From: JAGTVG01 sp964543195 | GTDB lineage: Bacteria > Bacteroidota > Bacteroidia > Cytophagales > Cyclobacteriaceae | Length of the DNA: 64,000 nucleotides | Assembly: GCA_964543195.1 (NCBI GenBank) | Contig: CAZIXF010000018.1 | Span: 1 to 64,000, forward strand | Direction: 5' to 3' | In this document: one piece after another, positions 16,944 through 25,574 of the stretch | How the letters are laid out: each line of letters begins with the position of its first letter | Numbering within the stretch: the stretch's first letter is position 1 | Position numbers and translations under genes: made by a program | The notes under the pieces: generated by a model | What the model was told of the DNA's origin: nothing | What the model saw: only the letters and a program-made list of their open reading frames with translations | Database searches by the model: none

Positions 16944-17690
16944 TCAAAGGAATATTTCGATCATCAGGGCTACTCCGGCACCGATAAAGATCAGCATCAG
17001 GCGATTCAGATTCAGGTGATGATGCGGACTGGATTCAAAAAAGATGGTAGTCGAAATATGTAAAAAACTTCCACAGACCAACGCATACAATAAGGCCATG
17101 CTGTCGGTCGAAAGGATCTGTGAATTCCCGAGAATAGCGGTTAGGATCAGGCCCAGGGGAGAGGCGATACTGAACAAGAACAGGAAAAGAATAACCATTG
17201 ATCTTTTTTTGACTTGTTGGCTCAGTACGGCCATCAAGGCAATGGCGGCCGGTATCTTATGGAGGATTATACCAAGTAATATACTGCCTGAATGATTATG
17301 TATGGCAATTTTTACCGGGTTGGCCAGAATGGTCCCCTCCAGAAATGAATGTATACCCAGGCCAAGCAGTAAGAACAAAGGCGTAAATTTTGAAGACCCC
17401 TCCAGTGAGACGTGCCCTTTATGAAGATGTCCGTGTTCAATGCCGGAAGAAATGCTTCCCAGCAGGATCTGAAGTAAAAATCCGGCCAGGATCAATATAC
17501 CTACCTTATAGGGTTGCTGGTACTGGCTGTAGACTTCAGGGAGGATATGTAAAATCGTAATGGAAAGGAGATAAGAGCCGGCAAATAAAAGCACATTATC
17601 GAATTTTTTCGACTGTATATCAGGGAAAATGAAAAAGCTCAATCCCCCAAGGAAAGCCGCCAGAAATAATATGATCGAATTAAAGGCCAT
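16944..17690 (-). CDS. ZIP family divalent metal transporter
   Basis: A 248-residue inner-membrane protein with about eight hydrophobic segments. ZIP hallmarks are GLGIHSFLEGTILANP in helix IV and GIILHKIPAAIALMAVL in helix V, the paired helices whose His and Glu residues form the metal site, and a His-rich cytoplasmic loop HGHLHKGH near residue 105. It should move zinc, iron or another divalent metal into the cytoplasm. It is the third gene of an operon with the methyltransferase and ApbE (8-base gap). The helix V motif HKIP is a variant of the common HN/DxPEG motif, so the metal may differ from zinc. Confidence 0.85.
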   Translation of the reverse strand: MAFNSIILFLAAFLGGLSFFIFPDIQSKKFDNVLLFAGSYLLSITILHILPEVYSQYQQPYKVGILILAGFLLQILLGSISSGIEHGHLHKGHVSLEGSSKFTPLFLLLGLGIHSFLEGTILANPVKIAIHNHSGSILLGIILHKIPAAIALMAVLSQQVKKRSMVILFLFLFSIASPLGLILTAILGNSQILSTDSMALLYALVCGSFLHISTTIFFESSPHHHLNLNRLMLIFIGAGVALMIEIFL

Positions 17691-17698
17691 ATCCGGAT

Positions 17699-18439
17699 CT
17701 ACTTTTCAACAAGAAAGATAAGCCGCTCGGATTGTTCGGCAATATATGGGTTAAGATCATAATCGCCGAAGATTTCCACCAATCTTAAGCCGGCATTCTT
17801 AAAATATTCCATGAACTCTATTCTCCGTATTGCTTTTACTTTTTCCTGAAAATAATATTCATTACTGTTATCCCTGATATCGATGTTTTTAATGATATAT
17901 CCTTCATCGCTCAATTCCTTGCTCAAATGAAATTTCACTTTCCCTATTTTACGTTCTTCCTCATTATCAAGCTGATGAATGACCACGTAAGGATTTAAAA
18001 AATCAAGCAGGAACCGGCCTCCCTTTTTCAATCCGCGGGCCACAGCATCGACCACGGATTGGTTTTCTTTTTTGGTATCAAAATAACCGAAGCTTGTGAA
18101 AAAATTCATGATGTAATCGAAGGTATCCTCCATAAAAACCCTCCTCATATCATGGACATAAAAATGCAATCGTTCATTTTCATATCTTTTTGCCTCCTTT
18201 ATATTTTTTTCCGAAAGATCCACACCGATCACTTCCAGTCCCTTCTCATTCAGATAAATAGCATGGCGACCCTTACCGCAGGCAAGATCGAGTACGAGAT
18301 CAGTCCGGTCAGGCATTAGATAGTTGCAGATATTATCCAGAAACGGTTTGGCTTCATTAATATCTCTGTACTTATAAAGAAGATGATAATAAGGGGAATC
18401 AAACCATTCTCCAAACCATTCCTCCTGAATTCGTGACAT
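17699..18439 (-). CDS. SAM-dependent class I methyltransferase
   Basis: A 246-residue Rossmann-fold methyltransferase. Motif I is VLDLACGKGRHAIYL (SAM-binding glycine loop), followed by GLEVIGVDLSEKNI (acidic residue binding the ribose) and FDYIMNFFTSFGYF as motif IV. The N-terminal EWFGEWFDSPYYHLLYKYRD is a family-typical lead-in for small-molecule methyltransferases in Bacteroidota. The substrate is unknown. It sits 2 bases downstream of apbE and 8 bases upstream of the ZIP gene, so it belongs to that operon. Confidence 0.85.
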   Translation of the reverse strand: MSRIQEEWFGEWFDSPYYHLLYKYRDINEAKPFLDNICNYLMPDRTDLVLDLACGKGRHAIYLNEKGLEVIGVDLSEKNIKEAKRYENERLHFYVHDMRRVFMEDTFDYIMNFFTSFGYFDTKKENQSVVDAVARGLKKGGRFLLDFLNPYVVIHQLDNEEERKIGKVKFHLSKELSDEGYIIKNIDIRDNSNEYYFQEKVKAIRRIEFMEYFKNAGLRLVEIFGDYDLNPYIAEQSERLIFLVEK

Positions 18440-18441
18440 AC

Positions 18442-19464
18442 CTAATTCTCTTTAACAAGCATCGATGTAAAATCCCCGGTCATATAGGTCTTGACAGAAC
18501 CTTGGTCATCATTATATATCAGATAAGCATCCAGTTCGGGATGTTCATTCAATATTTCCCTGCTCTTTTCCAGCCCCAATACCATAAAGGCGGTAGAAAA
18601 ACCATCAGCAGCCATACAATCTTCGGCGATCACAGTAGCGCTTAACAGGGAATGTTCTACCGGATAACCTGTAAAAGGACTTATCGTATGAGCATATTTT
18701 CTGCCCTCTTTCACATAAAAATTCCTGTAATTCCCTGAAGTAGCAATGGATTTATCACTCAGACTGATTATGGCTTTTATTTTTCGATTGAAGATTTCCA
18801 CATTGGGATCTTCAATACCGGTAGTCCAGGGTATACCTTTATCATTTACACCCTTGCAGGTGATTTCTCCCCCGATTTCCACCAGATAATTTTCAATTCC
18901 CATATCTTCAAGGAAATCACCTACCACATCAACGCCATACCCCTTTGCAATAGCACTGAAATCCAGTTGTATTCCGGGCTGTTGCTTCCAGACCCGGGTA
19001 GAATCGAACCTTATCTTTGTAAAATCAACCAGTTTCAACAATCTTCTTACTTCCGCACTGTCTGGCAGTTCTTGCTCATCCGGGCCGAAACCCCAGGCGT
19101 TGACCAGTGGCATAATGGTAGGGTCGAAAGCTCCTTCAGTTGCTTCATAAATCTCGCGGCTCTTAAGGAGCACCGGGTAAAAATAAGGTGATTCGAATAC
19201 ATGCTGGTTTTTCCGGTTAAACCGGGAGATCTCCGAGTCGGGGATATAGGTGGATAAGGACCGGTTCCATTCAATAAGGAGGGAATCGATTTCACTTTTA
19301 AAACTCAAATTCTCGGGATAGAGATAAATAATGTTATAATAGGTCCCCATCGTCTGACCGTTAAAAGACACTCTCTCCAGTTCCGTAGCGTTCTGCCGGA
19401 TTATCCAGACGATAAAAACAACGATAATCAGCAGGATCGGATATATGCTACTCTTGCTAAACAT
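18442..19464 (-). CDS. apbE: FAD:protein FMN transferase (ApbE)
   Basis: A 340-residue enzyme that transfers FMN from FAD to a Thr/Ser of acceptor proteins such as NqrB/NqrC and RnfG. Family motifs: FNGQTMGTYYNIIY at the start of the domain, GAFDPTIMPLVNAWGFGP, LDFSAIAKGYGVDVV and VEIGGEITCKG, and near the C-terminus HTISPFTGYPVEH with the Mg-binding region around EDCMAADGFSTAFMVLG. A single N-terminal hydrophobic segment (SIYPILLIIVVFIVWII) without a lipobox cysteine anchors it in the inner membrane facing the periplasm. First gene of the apbE-methyltransferase-ZIP operon; an Nqr/Rnf target is not in this window. Confidence 0.92.
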   Translation of the reverse strand: MFSKSSIYPILLIIVVFIVWIIRQNATELERVSFNGQTMGTYYNIIYLYPENLSFKSEIDSLLIEWNRSLSTYIPDSEISRFNRKNQHVFESPYFYPVLLKSREIYEATEGAFDPTIMPLVNAWGFGPDEQELPDSAEVRRLLKLVDFTKIRFDSTRVWKQQPGIQLDFSAIAKGYGVDVVGDFLEDMGIENYLVEIGGEITCKGVNDKGIPWTTGIEDPNVEIFNRKIKAIISLSDKSIATSGNYRNFYVKEGRKYAHTISPFTGYPVEHSLLSATVIAEDCMAADGFSTAFMVLGLEKSREILNEHPELDAYLIYNDDQGSVKTYMTGDFTSMLVKEN

Positions 19465-19549
19465 GTAAAAAATCCTAATCAGGGGCCAATTTACACCCTT
19501 TTTATGAATTATCTTTTCTTATCATTATTTTAGTGAAAATAATCGTAAA

Positions 19550-20578
19550 ATGAGAGAAGATTATCTGAGCGGGGACAAAAATTATCTGGATCAGGAAGAT
19601 AAGGAGATCGATAAAGTCCTGCGGCCTTTAAACTTCGCTGAGTTTACCGGGCAGCAGAAAACAGTGGAAAACCTGAAGGTATTTGTAATGGCGGCGAGGA
19701 AGCGGGCAGAGTCTCTTGATCATGTGCTCTTTCACGGACCACCGGGTCTTGGAAAGACCACCCTCTCATATATTATAGCCAACGAACTGGGGACCAATAT
19801 AAAAATATCTTCCGGTCCGGTACTGGAAAAACCAAGTGACCTGGCCGGGTTGCTTACCAATCTTGAAGAAAACGATGTGTTGTTTATCGATGAGATCCAC
19901 CGGCTCAATCCGATCGTGGAGGAATATCTATACAGTGCCATGGAAGATTTCAAGATTGACATTCTTCTCGACACCGGGCCTAATGCCAGGTCAGTCCAGA
20001 TCAAACTCAGCCCTTTTACACTGGTAGGAGCTACCACAAGGGCCGGCTTGCTTACCGCACCCTTAAGGGCACGATTCGGGATCAATTGCCGGCTTGAATA
20101 TTATAACGCCGAACTGCTTCATACGATCGTGGAACGGTCTGCTGGCATACTCAACGTGCCCATTGATAAGGGGGCGGCTGCAGAGATCGCAAGGCGAAGC
20201 AGGGGAACACCCAGGATCTCCAATAACCTGCTTAGGCGCACCAGGGACTTTGCCGATATAAAAGGAAAGGGCATCATAAACAAGGAAATTGCCGAAATTG
20301 CCCTTAAGGCGCTGGAGGTGGATCAAAACGGACTGGATGAGATGGACAACCGGATACTGCTGACCATAATCGAAAAATTCAAAGGGGGACCGGTTGGCAT
20401 TAACACAATCGCCACTGCCTGCTCGGAGGAAGCCGAAACCATTGAAGAAGTGTATGAACCCTTTTTAATACAGGAGGGATATATCAAAAGAACATCCAGG
20501 GGAAGGGAAGCAACCGATCTGGCCTACAAACACCTGAATATCGTTCCGCCAAGCCGCTCAGGGACTTTATTTGATTAA
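19550..20578 (+). CDS. ruvB: Holliday junction branch migration DNA helicase RuvB
   Basis: A 342-residue AAA+ motor that drives branch migration of Holliday junctions with RuvA. The Walker A loop is GPPGLGKTTLS at about 63-73, Walker B LFIDEIHRLNPIVEEYLYSA near 112, sensor GATTRAGLL near 163, and RAPLRARFGI carries the arginine finger (PLRARFG in the family). The C-terminal winged helix ends GGPVGINTIATACSEEAETI and GYIKRTSRGREATD. Length and motifs are normal. It is followed after 2 bases by queG, a common pairing in Bacteroidota; ruvA and ruvC are not nearby. Confidence 0.97.
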   Translation: MREDYLSGDKNYLDQEDKEIDKVLRPLNFAEFTGQQKTVENLKVFVMAARKRAESLDHVLFHGPPGLGKTTLSYIIANELGTNIKISSGPVLEKPSDLAGLLTNLEENDVLFIDEIHRLNPIVEEYLYSAMEDFKIDILLDTGPNARSVQIKLSPFTLVGATTRAGLLTAPLRARFGINCRLEYYNAELLHTIVERSAGILNVPIDKGAAAEIARRSRGTPRISNNLLRRTRDFADIKGKGIINKEIAEIALKALEVDQNGLDEMDNRILLTIIEKFKGGPVGINTIATACSEEAETIEEVYEPFLIQEGYIKRTSRGREATDLAYKHLNIVPPSRSGTLFD

Positions 20579-20580
20579 CT

Positions 20581-21513
20581 ATGTCATCTCAGATCGAAAA
20601 ACATACCGCCCTGGTCAAGTCCGTGGCAGCCAGTCTCGGTTTTGACCAATGCGGCATCTCAAAAGCAGAATTTCTGGAAGAGGAAGCACCACGTCTCGAA
20701 AACTGGCTTCAACAGAATTACCATGGTAAAATGGGATACCTGGCCAATCATTTCGATAAGCGTCTCGATGCGCGGAAACTGGTGCCGGACGCCCGTTCAG
20801 TGATCAGCCTCGCCTATAATTATTTTCCTGAAAACACCCTTCCGGAACAAAATAATTACAAAATCGCCAAATATGCCTATGGAACAGACTATCACTTTGT
20901 GATCAAAGATAAATTGAAAGAATTTATGCACCGGTTAAATGATAAGATAGGAACTGTGCATGGAAGAGCGTTTGTCGATTCCGCCCCGGTTATGGAACGG
21001 CAATGGGCTGCCCGCAACGGTCTGGGGTGGATAGGCAAAAATACGATGTTGATCCATCCCCGGAAAGGGAGTTTCTTTTTCCTGGCGGAGCTCATCGTTG
21101 ATCTGGAACTTGAAGAAGACCCGCCGATGAAGGATTATTGCGGCACATGTACGCGCTGTATCGATGCATGCCCCACGGATGCACTGACTCCCTACCATAT
21201 GGATGCCCGAAGATGCATTTCTTATCTTACTATCGAACTAAAAGAGGATATCCCGGAGAAATTCAGCGGTAAGGTGAATGACTGGATATTTGGCTGTGAC
21301 ATATGCCAGGATGTCTGCCCCTGGAACCGGTTTTCAACCCCCCACCGGGAACCAAAATTCAATCCGCCTGCAGCCCTATATGATCTTGAAAAAGATGACT
21401 GGCAGGTTCTCCCGGAAGAAGAATTCCGTAAACTTTTTAAAAAAAGTGCAGTGAAAAGAACCAAATACAGCGGTCTGAAAAGAAATATCCAGTTCAACAG
21501 GAAAACAGACTAA
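20581..21513 (+). CDS. queG: Epoxyqueuosine reductase QueG
   Basis: A 310-residue cobalamin- and iron-sulphur-dependent enzyme that reduces epoxyqueuosine to queuosine in tRNA. The N-terminal domain carries the cobalamin-binding stretch ARSVISLAYNYFPE and the ARNGLGWIGKNTMLI core; two 4Fe-4S motifs follow at CGTCTRCIDACPTDAL (about residues 187-202) and CDICQDVCPWN (about 239-249). The C-terminal HEAT-like extension found in longer homologues is absent, as is usual for this phylum. It follows ruvB by 2 bases and overlaps the convergent corA by 4 bases. Confidence 0.95.
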   Translation: MSSQIEKHTALVKSVAASLGFDQCGISKAEFLEEEAPRLENWLQQNYHGKMGYLANHFDKRLDARKLVPDARSVISLAYNYFPENTLPEQNNYKIAKYAYGTDYHFVIKDKLKEFMHRLNDKIGTVHGRAFVDSAPVMERQWAARNGLGWIGKNTMLIHPRKGSFFFLAELIVDLELEEDPPMKDYCGTCTRCIDACPTDALTPYHMDARRCISYLTIELKEDIPEKFSGKVNDWIFGCDICQDVCPWNRFSTPHREPKFNPPAALYDLEKDDWQVLPEEEFRKLFKKSAVKRTKYSGLKRNIQFNRKTD

Positions 21514-22634
21514 AGCCAGCCTTTCCGTCTCATATAAATGAACATCACAAGGACACAACAAAACATGAGACCCAGGGCAAACGGATACCCATATTTCCAC
21601 GCCAGCTCAGGCATGTATTGAAAGTTCATTCCATATACTCCGGCAATAAAAGTAAGCGGCACAAAAAACAGGGAAAAAATGGTAAGAGTACGCATGATCA
21701 TGTTCAGGCTGTTACTCAGATTCGACATATGCATATCCATCATCGATGACACCGTTTCCTTAAAACCATCGAAAGTGGTGTATATATGAACTATATGATC
21801 CTGTACATCCCTGAAATAGGTATAGGTATGCTCCTGGATGAATTCCGACTCATCGGTAAATAAGCGGTCTACCGCATCACGGAGTGGTAAAATCACTTTC
21901 CGCATATTATTCAATTGTTTTCTCATGGCGATAATATTGGAACTCATCTGTTCGGCAGGATTTTCAAGAATATAATCTTCCATGTCCCCGATTTTATCCC
22001 TGACGAATTCCGTTATATTGAAATAACCATCCACCACAGAATCCAGAAGTGCGTAAAAAAGATAATCCGATCCATTCCTTCTCAGCCTCGATCTGGAAGT
22101 TTTGATCCTCAACCGGACATTGTCAAATACATCCCCTGAAATATTATCCTGGAAAGATATTACGTAATTATTCCCTAAAACGAAACTTACATGCTCCTGA
22201 TAAATACCATCCTCTCTTTTATGTGTCCCCAGACGGAGCATTTTAAGGGTAAAAAAATGATGGTCATCATATTCCTCAGATTTAGGCAAATGCTCTGTAT
22301 TGAGAATATCCTCTGTCATCAGGGGATGAAATGAAAATCTCCCGGCAATTTTCCCTATCATCTCCACATCATTGATCCCATCGATATTGATCCAGTTTAT
22401 TTTACCGGGATCAAATTTCTCAATGAGGTCTTCAACATCTTTTATATCATATTCTTCAACCCCCGATTGATCGTATTTTATCAGGGACATTTCAATAGGT
22501 CCTCCTTCATGTTCTCCGATATATAACAGTTGACCGGGAGCCAGACCCACCTTTCTCGAATAGGACTTCTTTTTTTTTGTTTGTCGTAATGGATTCAGCT
22601 TCTTTGGAATGATACTGAAGGGATTAAATTTCAT
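21510..22634 (-). CDS. corA: Magnesium/cobalt transporter CorA
   Basis: A 374-residue CorA-type channel. A large N-terminal cytoplasmic domain (residues 1-300, including INWINIDGINDVEMIGKIAG and FHPLMTEDILNTEHLPKSEE) leads into a long helix and two C-terminal membrane helices. The signature pore loop is YGMNF after the first helix (about 336-341), and the second helix is followed by the basic tail YMRRKGWL. It should form a pentamer admitting Mg2+ (and Co2+, Ni2+) into the cytoplasm. Convergent with queG (4-base overlap). Confidence 0.95.
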   Translation of the reverse strand: MKFNPFSIIPKKLNPLRQTKKKKSYSRKVGLAPGQLLYIGEHEGGPIEMSLIKYDQSGVEEYDIKDVEDLIEKFDPGKINWINIDGINDVEMIGKIAGRFSFHPLMTEDILNTEHLPKSEEYDDHHFFTLKMLRLGTHKREDGIYQEHVSFVLGNNYVISFQDNISGDVFDNVRLRIKTSRSRLRRNGSDYLFYALLDSVVDGYFNITEFVRDKIGDMEDYILENPAEQMSSNIIAMRKQLNNMRKVILPLRDAVDRLFTDESEFIQEHTYTYFRDVQDHIVHIYTTFDGFKETVSSMMDMHMSNLSNSLNMIMRTLTIFSLFFVPLTFIAGVYGMNFQYMPELAWKYGYPFALGLMFCCVLVMFIYMRRKGWL

Positions 22635-22700
22635 TTTCTATAATTTGATATTTACATAATACAGTATGAAAAACAATTCGGATCCAGGATTGATTGGAAT

Positions 22701-23132
22701 TCAATCCGGTTCTTCAGATTCGGTATCGTATTTTACCCATGCGGCCAGGATGATCCCGGTCAATAAAAAATTTATTAAGGTTTTACCTCCATCCACAAAA
22801 CTCAACGCTACAGGTCGCATGGAAAACATATTTACGGTAAAAAATTCAGCAAAATAGAAGGCCAGCCAAACCAATAATGCAATTTTTATTCCATCCCCGA
22901 TTTTCATCACCTTCATTCGCTTGAAAAAAGCTGCAAAAACATAATTTGTGATCAGGGCAGCAATCACTGCCACTATATACGGAATGGGTGACGGATCTCC
23001 GACCTCCGCTTCGGTAAGGTTGTTTAATGACATCCAGGGCTGAGCAAAGGCACCGTACCAGATCATGGCTACCAACTGGTACAGTACAGTAAGAATAATT
23101 ACTGCAACATGATTGATCTTTAAATTTTTCAT
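22701..23132 (-). CDS. DUF1761 family membrane protein
   Basis: A 143-residue four-helix membrane protein starting at ATG 23132 (NLKINHVAVIILTVLYQL); a longer reading would need a TTG start at 23153. The first-helix pattern with LVAMIWYGAFAQPWMSL, the second helix YIVAVIAALITNYVFAAFF, and the third around IKIALLVWLAFYFAEFF fit DUF1761, a family of unknown function common in soil and marine bacteria. The C-terminus is short and acidic. A TTTG-N19-TATATTGT promoter-like stretch lies upstream on this strand. Monocistronic. Confidence 0.78.
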   Translation of the reverse strand: MKNLKINHVAVIILTVLYQLVAMIWYGAFAQPWMSLNNLTEAEVGDPSPIPYIVAVIAALITNYVFAAFFKRMKVMKIGDGIKIALLVWLAFYFAEFFTVNMFSMRPVALSFVDGGKTLINFLLTGIILAAWVKYDTESEEPD

Positions 23133-23203
23133 GATTTCTGCGATTTTTATCAACCTGACAATATAAGTAATGCAAAATCTTTATCAAATCCCATGTCTAT
23201 CTT

Positions 23204-23431
23204 TTATCGGAGTCTCCGGAACGCGTTTAATGTGTACGACTGCCTGATCATCCTTTTTTCATAAAACAGTTGACCTGTATCATCTGACGGGGCAATTCGC
23301 AGAACAACCGATTTATGCAGGCTATAACTAATCCGGGCAGGATACTTTAAATATATCCTGTACGAATAATTGAATTTCCCTGTCGGAATAGGTACAACCT
23401 CGTCGGCCCTATATCCATGATGGGAAAGAAT
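23204..23431 (-). pseudogene. Frameshifted remnant of an unidentified protein gene
   Basis: A 75-codon open stretch without a usable start codon on the minus strand. Its translation has the look of real protein: EVVPIPTGKFNYSYRIYLKY followed by PARISYSLHKSVVLRIAPSD and DTGQLFYEKRMIRQSYTLNA. Just upstream another frame reads through RYFKASELIHTRVFKIGTIG and KHVSDGIISGIKCVLS before a stop, so coding-like sequence continues across a frame change near 23432-23450. I take this as the 3' part of a decayed gene; the family is not recognised. It lies in an otherwise non-coding spacer of about 555 bases. Confidence 0.45.
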
Positions 23432-23606
23432 TTATTCTATCAGCTCAATACGCATTTAATACCAGATATTATTCCATCAGAAACATGTTTACCGATAGTT
23501 CCAATTTTAAATACCCTGGTATGGATGAGTTCAGAAGCTTTGAAATATCGAGTATCCTATTAATAATTATTCTGTCATCTCAACCGAAATGGAATTGATT
23601 GTGTCG

Positions 23607-23637
23607 TTTGGATAGTATCCATTTAAATTTATTTTTT
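23607..23637 (+). promoter_or_regulatory. Bacteroidota-type promoter candidate
   Basis: TTTG at 23607-23610 is followed after 19 bases by TATTTTTT at 23630-23637, matching the phylum's -33 TTTG and -7 TAnnTTTG boxes except for the last base. It points at the hypothetical protein gene starting at 23689. Confidence 0.5.
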
Positions 23638-23688
23638 AAATGATAAAATATTCAATATTTCTAAATTTATGATCCAATGCCATCTCTT

Positions 23689-25080
23689 ATGAAAAAACCA
23701 GGGTTCTGGGTACAGGTGTCGTTCATCGTTTTAATGAGCTGTACCCCTTCATACAGCCAGGAAATCACCAAACCGCTCACGGCAAAAGCCTACTGGCTGG
23801 AAGAACAGAATAAATATTATCAGTCGATATTGGAAAAGAAAGAAAAAAATCTGTATCTGACCCCGGCCGAGGAACAATACTATGAAGAATACAGAACCTA
23901 TTTGAAATCCTATTTCTCACAACCCAGTGAAGAGGAAAAACAGAAATATTTCAAATATAACAAACAATGGAATACCGATCTTGCCGAAACTTTAGATTCC
24001 GGGATTGACCGGGAAACGGAGGAGGATAAAACGGAGGAGGATGAAACGGAGGAGGTCAACTATGGTAAACGATTGATAATTTCAAACGGTTTATTCGGAT
24101 TCGGCTATGGCCTTGGCCTTGATTATTTATTCGAAATCGAACCTCCCACTGCCGTCGCCCTGCCCTTTTTCACGGCGGGTATCAGTATGGCGTGGCCTTT
24201 TGTGAATTCCCGGCGATATGAAAACATCAATATGGGTGCAGTTCTTCTTGCAAGGCATGGGAAGTTAATCGGAAGCCTGCATGGTGCTGCGCTGGGATTT
24301 TTAATTGTTGGAGAACCCACGACTACACAGCAGGATAAAATCGTGTTCGGCGCCATGATGGCAGGAAGTATTGCCTTGGGTCAAACAGGATTTCAACTCG
24401 GGAAAAAACATAAATGGTCAAGCGGAAGAGTGGCCACCTACCGTTATTACGGCATCACAGTCCCCGCACTTACCTTTTCGGGATTAATCGCCTCCAATGC
24501 TGACTATGCAAGGCTTTATGGGGGTTTCATTTTACTGGCGGGTGGTACAGGTTACCTGGTTTCAAACCGTATTTATGAAACTTTCCGTTTTACCCGTGGC
24601 GACATGCTCGCCGCCTCTTCTTTCGGGATCCTGTCGACCGGACTGGGATTCGGTATGGTTGACATTGATAAAAGATGGGAAATGCTTATCCCCGCAGCTT
24701 TCCTCACAGCCGGTACGGCAGCCAACCACGCGTATTTAAACAACACAGAATTTTCTGTCCGTGAAGGCAGGAATATTAATTATGTGAGTGCAGCGGGCGT
24801 TCTATTCGGGCTTGGGATCTCTGCATTGGTAAACCCGGAATCTCATAACCTGTATTTTATTCTGCCCGGATCACTGGGATTGGTTGGATGGTGGATTATG
24901 GCTGACAGCACGCTGAAGAACAGGCCGGAATTCTCCGGAAGCCAGGACAGGGAACAATGGTTAAAGGTAAGCCTAAGTTTGAATCCCCATCATTATTTTA
25001 TTAATCAGAAAATGGGTCCTGGTACAATTCCGGGGCAATCCAGGTCACTCAGCATGGTCGACATAAAAATCAAATTATAA
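23689..25080 (+). CDS. Hypothetical exported protein with ten glycine-rich hydrophobic segments
   Basis: A 463-residue protein from ATG 23689 (MKKPGFWVQVSFIVL start, signal cleavage near PSYSQ; ATG 23677 is four codons earlier). Residues 25-115 are a charged helical region rich in Tyr, Lys and Glu, ending in an acidic stretch made by three 15-bp tandem repeats (TEEDK, TEEDE, TEEVN). Residues 125-430 hold about ten glycine-rich hydrophobic segments of about 20 residues, for example LFGFGYGLGLDYLF, IVFGAMMAGSIALGQTGF, LYGGFILLAGGTGYLVS and SSFGILSTGLGFGMV. These could be membrane helices or barrel strands. The signal peptide favours an envelope location. I recognise no family. Confidence 0.72.
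   Translation: MKKPGFWVQVSFIVLMSCTPSYSQEITKPLTAKAYWLEEQNKYYQSILEKKEKNLYLTPAEEQYYEEYRTYLKSYFSQPSEEEKQKYFKYNKQWNTDLAETLDSGIDRETEEDKTEEDETEEVNYGKRLIISNGLFGFGYGLGLDYLFEIEPPTAVALPFFTAGISMAWPFVNSRRYENINMGAVLLARHGKLIGSLHGAALGFLIVGEPTTTQQDKIVFGAMMAGSIALGQTGFQLGKKHKWSSGRVATYRYYGITVPALTFSGLIASNADYARLYGGFILLAGGTGYLVSNRIYETFRFTRGDMLAASSFGILSTGLGFGMVDIDKRWEMLIPAAFLTAGTAANHAYLNNTEFSVREGRNINYVSAAGVLFGLGISALVNPESHNLYFILPGSLGLVGWWIMADSTLKNRPEFSGSQDREQWLKVSLSLNPHHYFINQKMGPGTIPGQSRSLSMVDIKIKL
24016..24060 (+). repeat. Three 15-bp tandem repeats inside the hypothetical gene
   Basis: The unit ACGGAGGAGGATAAA recurs three times with small changes at 24016, 24031 and 24046, encoding the acidic TEEDK/TEEDE/TEEVN block. 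In-frame units of this kind can vary in number between strains. Confidence 0.85.
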
Positions 25081-25082
25081 AG

Positions 25083-25574
25083 CCAGATATTGATAGGGTT
25101 TTCCAGGCCACGGTCCCCGATTCCCTGGAACTGATTATAAATAACTCATCATCTGAAGCCAATGAGGCCATCCCTGTTCACGAGATCGCCAACAAGGAGA
25201 TATCTCATGGCATGGATGAAAAGGAAGCCGTGGTGAGGATCGTTGAATTTTTATCGGGCCGAATCGCCGTGGGTTTCAATATCAATTTTGAAAAGCGGGT
25301 TATTGACCGGATGTTGAAAAACAACTTTAATTCAAGATTCAATAATCCGGTTATTGAAATAAATGACCTTGCAAGGAGAGTAGATCAGCCGGTAAACCGG
25401 ATATATCCTGACCGGCATCAGAATCTGAAGGACCTGTGTGAAAGATTCAATATACCGCTTGAGGACCATCATACTGCTGGTGGGGATGCATTCGCCTCGG
25501 CCCAGTTGTTTTTGAAGATCATTTCGAAATTAAAAAAGCGCGGAGTGACCACGTGGGGGCAGTTGAGAAAATAG
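25083..25574 (+). pseudogene. 5'-truncated DEDD-type 3'-5' exonuclease
   Basis: The downstream half of a DnaQ-like exonuclease. From about 25155 the frame reads AIPVHEIANKEISHGMDEKE, then GRIAVGFNINFEKRVIDRML (Exo II region) and DHHTAGGDAFASAQLFLKII, whose His and Asp belong to Exo III. The first catalytic block (D-x-E, Exo I) is missing. The only in-frame ATG (25212) falls inside conserved sequence, while the frame is open upstream without a start and runs into the preceding gene in another frame. Without Exo I it cannot be catalytically active. I therefore call it a truncated gene; a 120-residue product from 25212 is possible. Confidence 0.65.
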
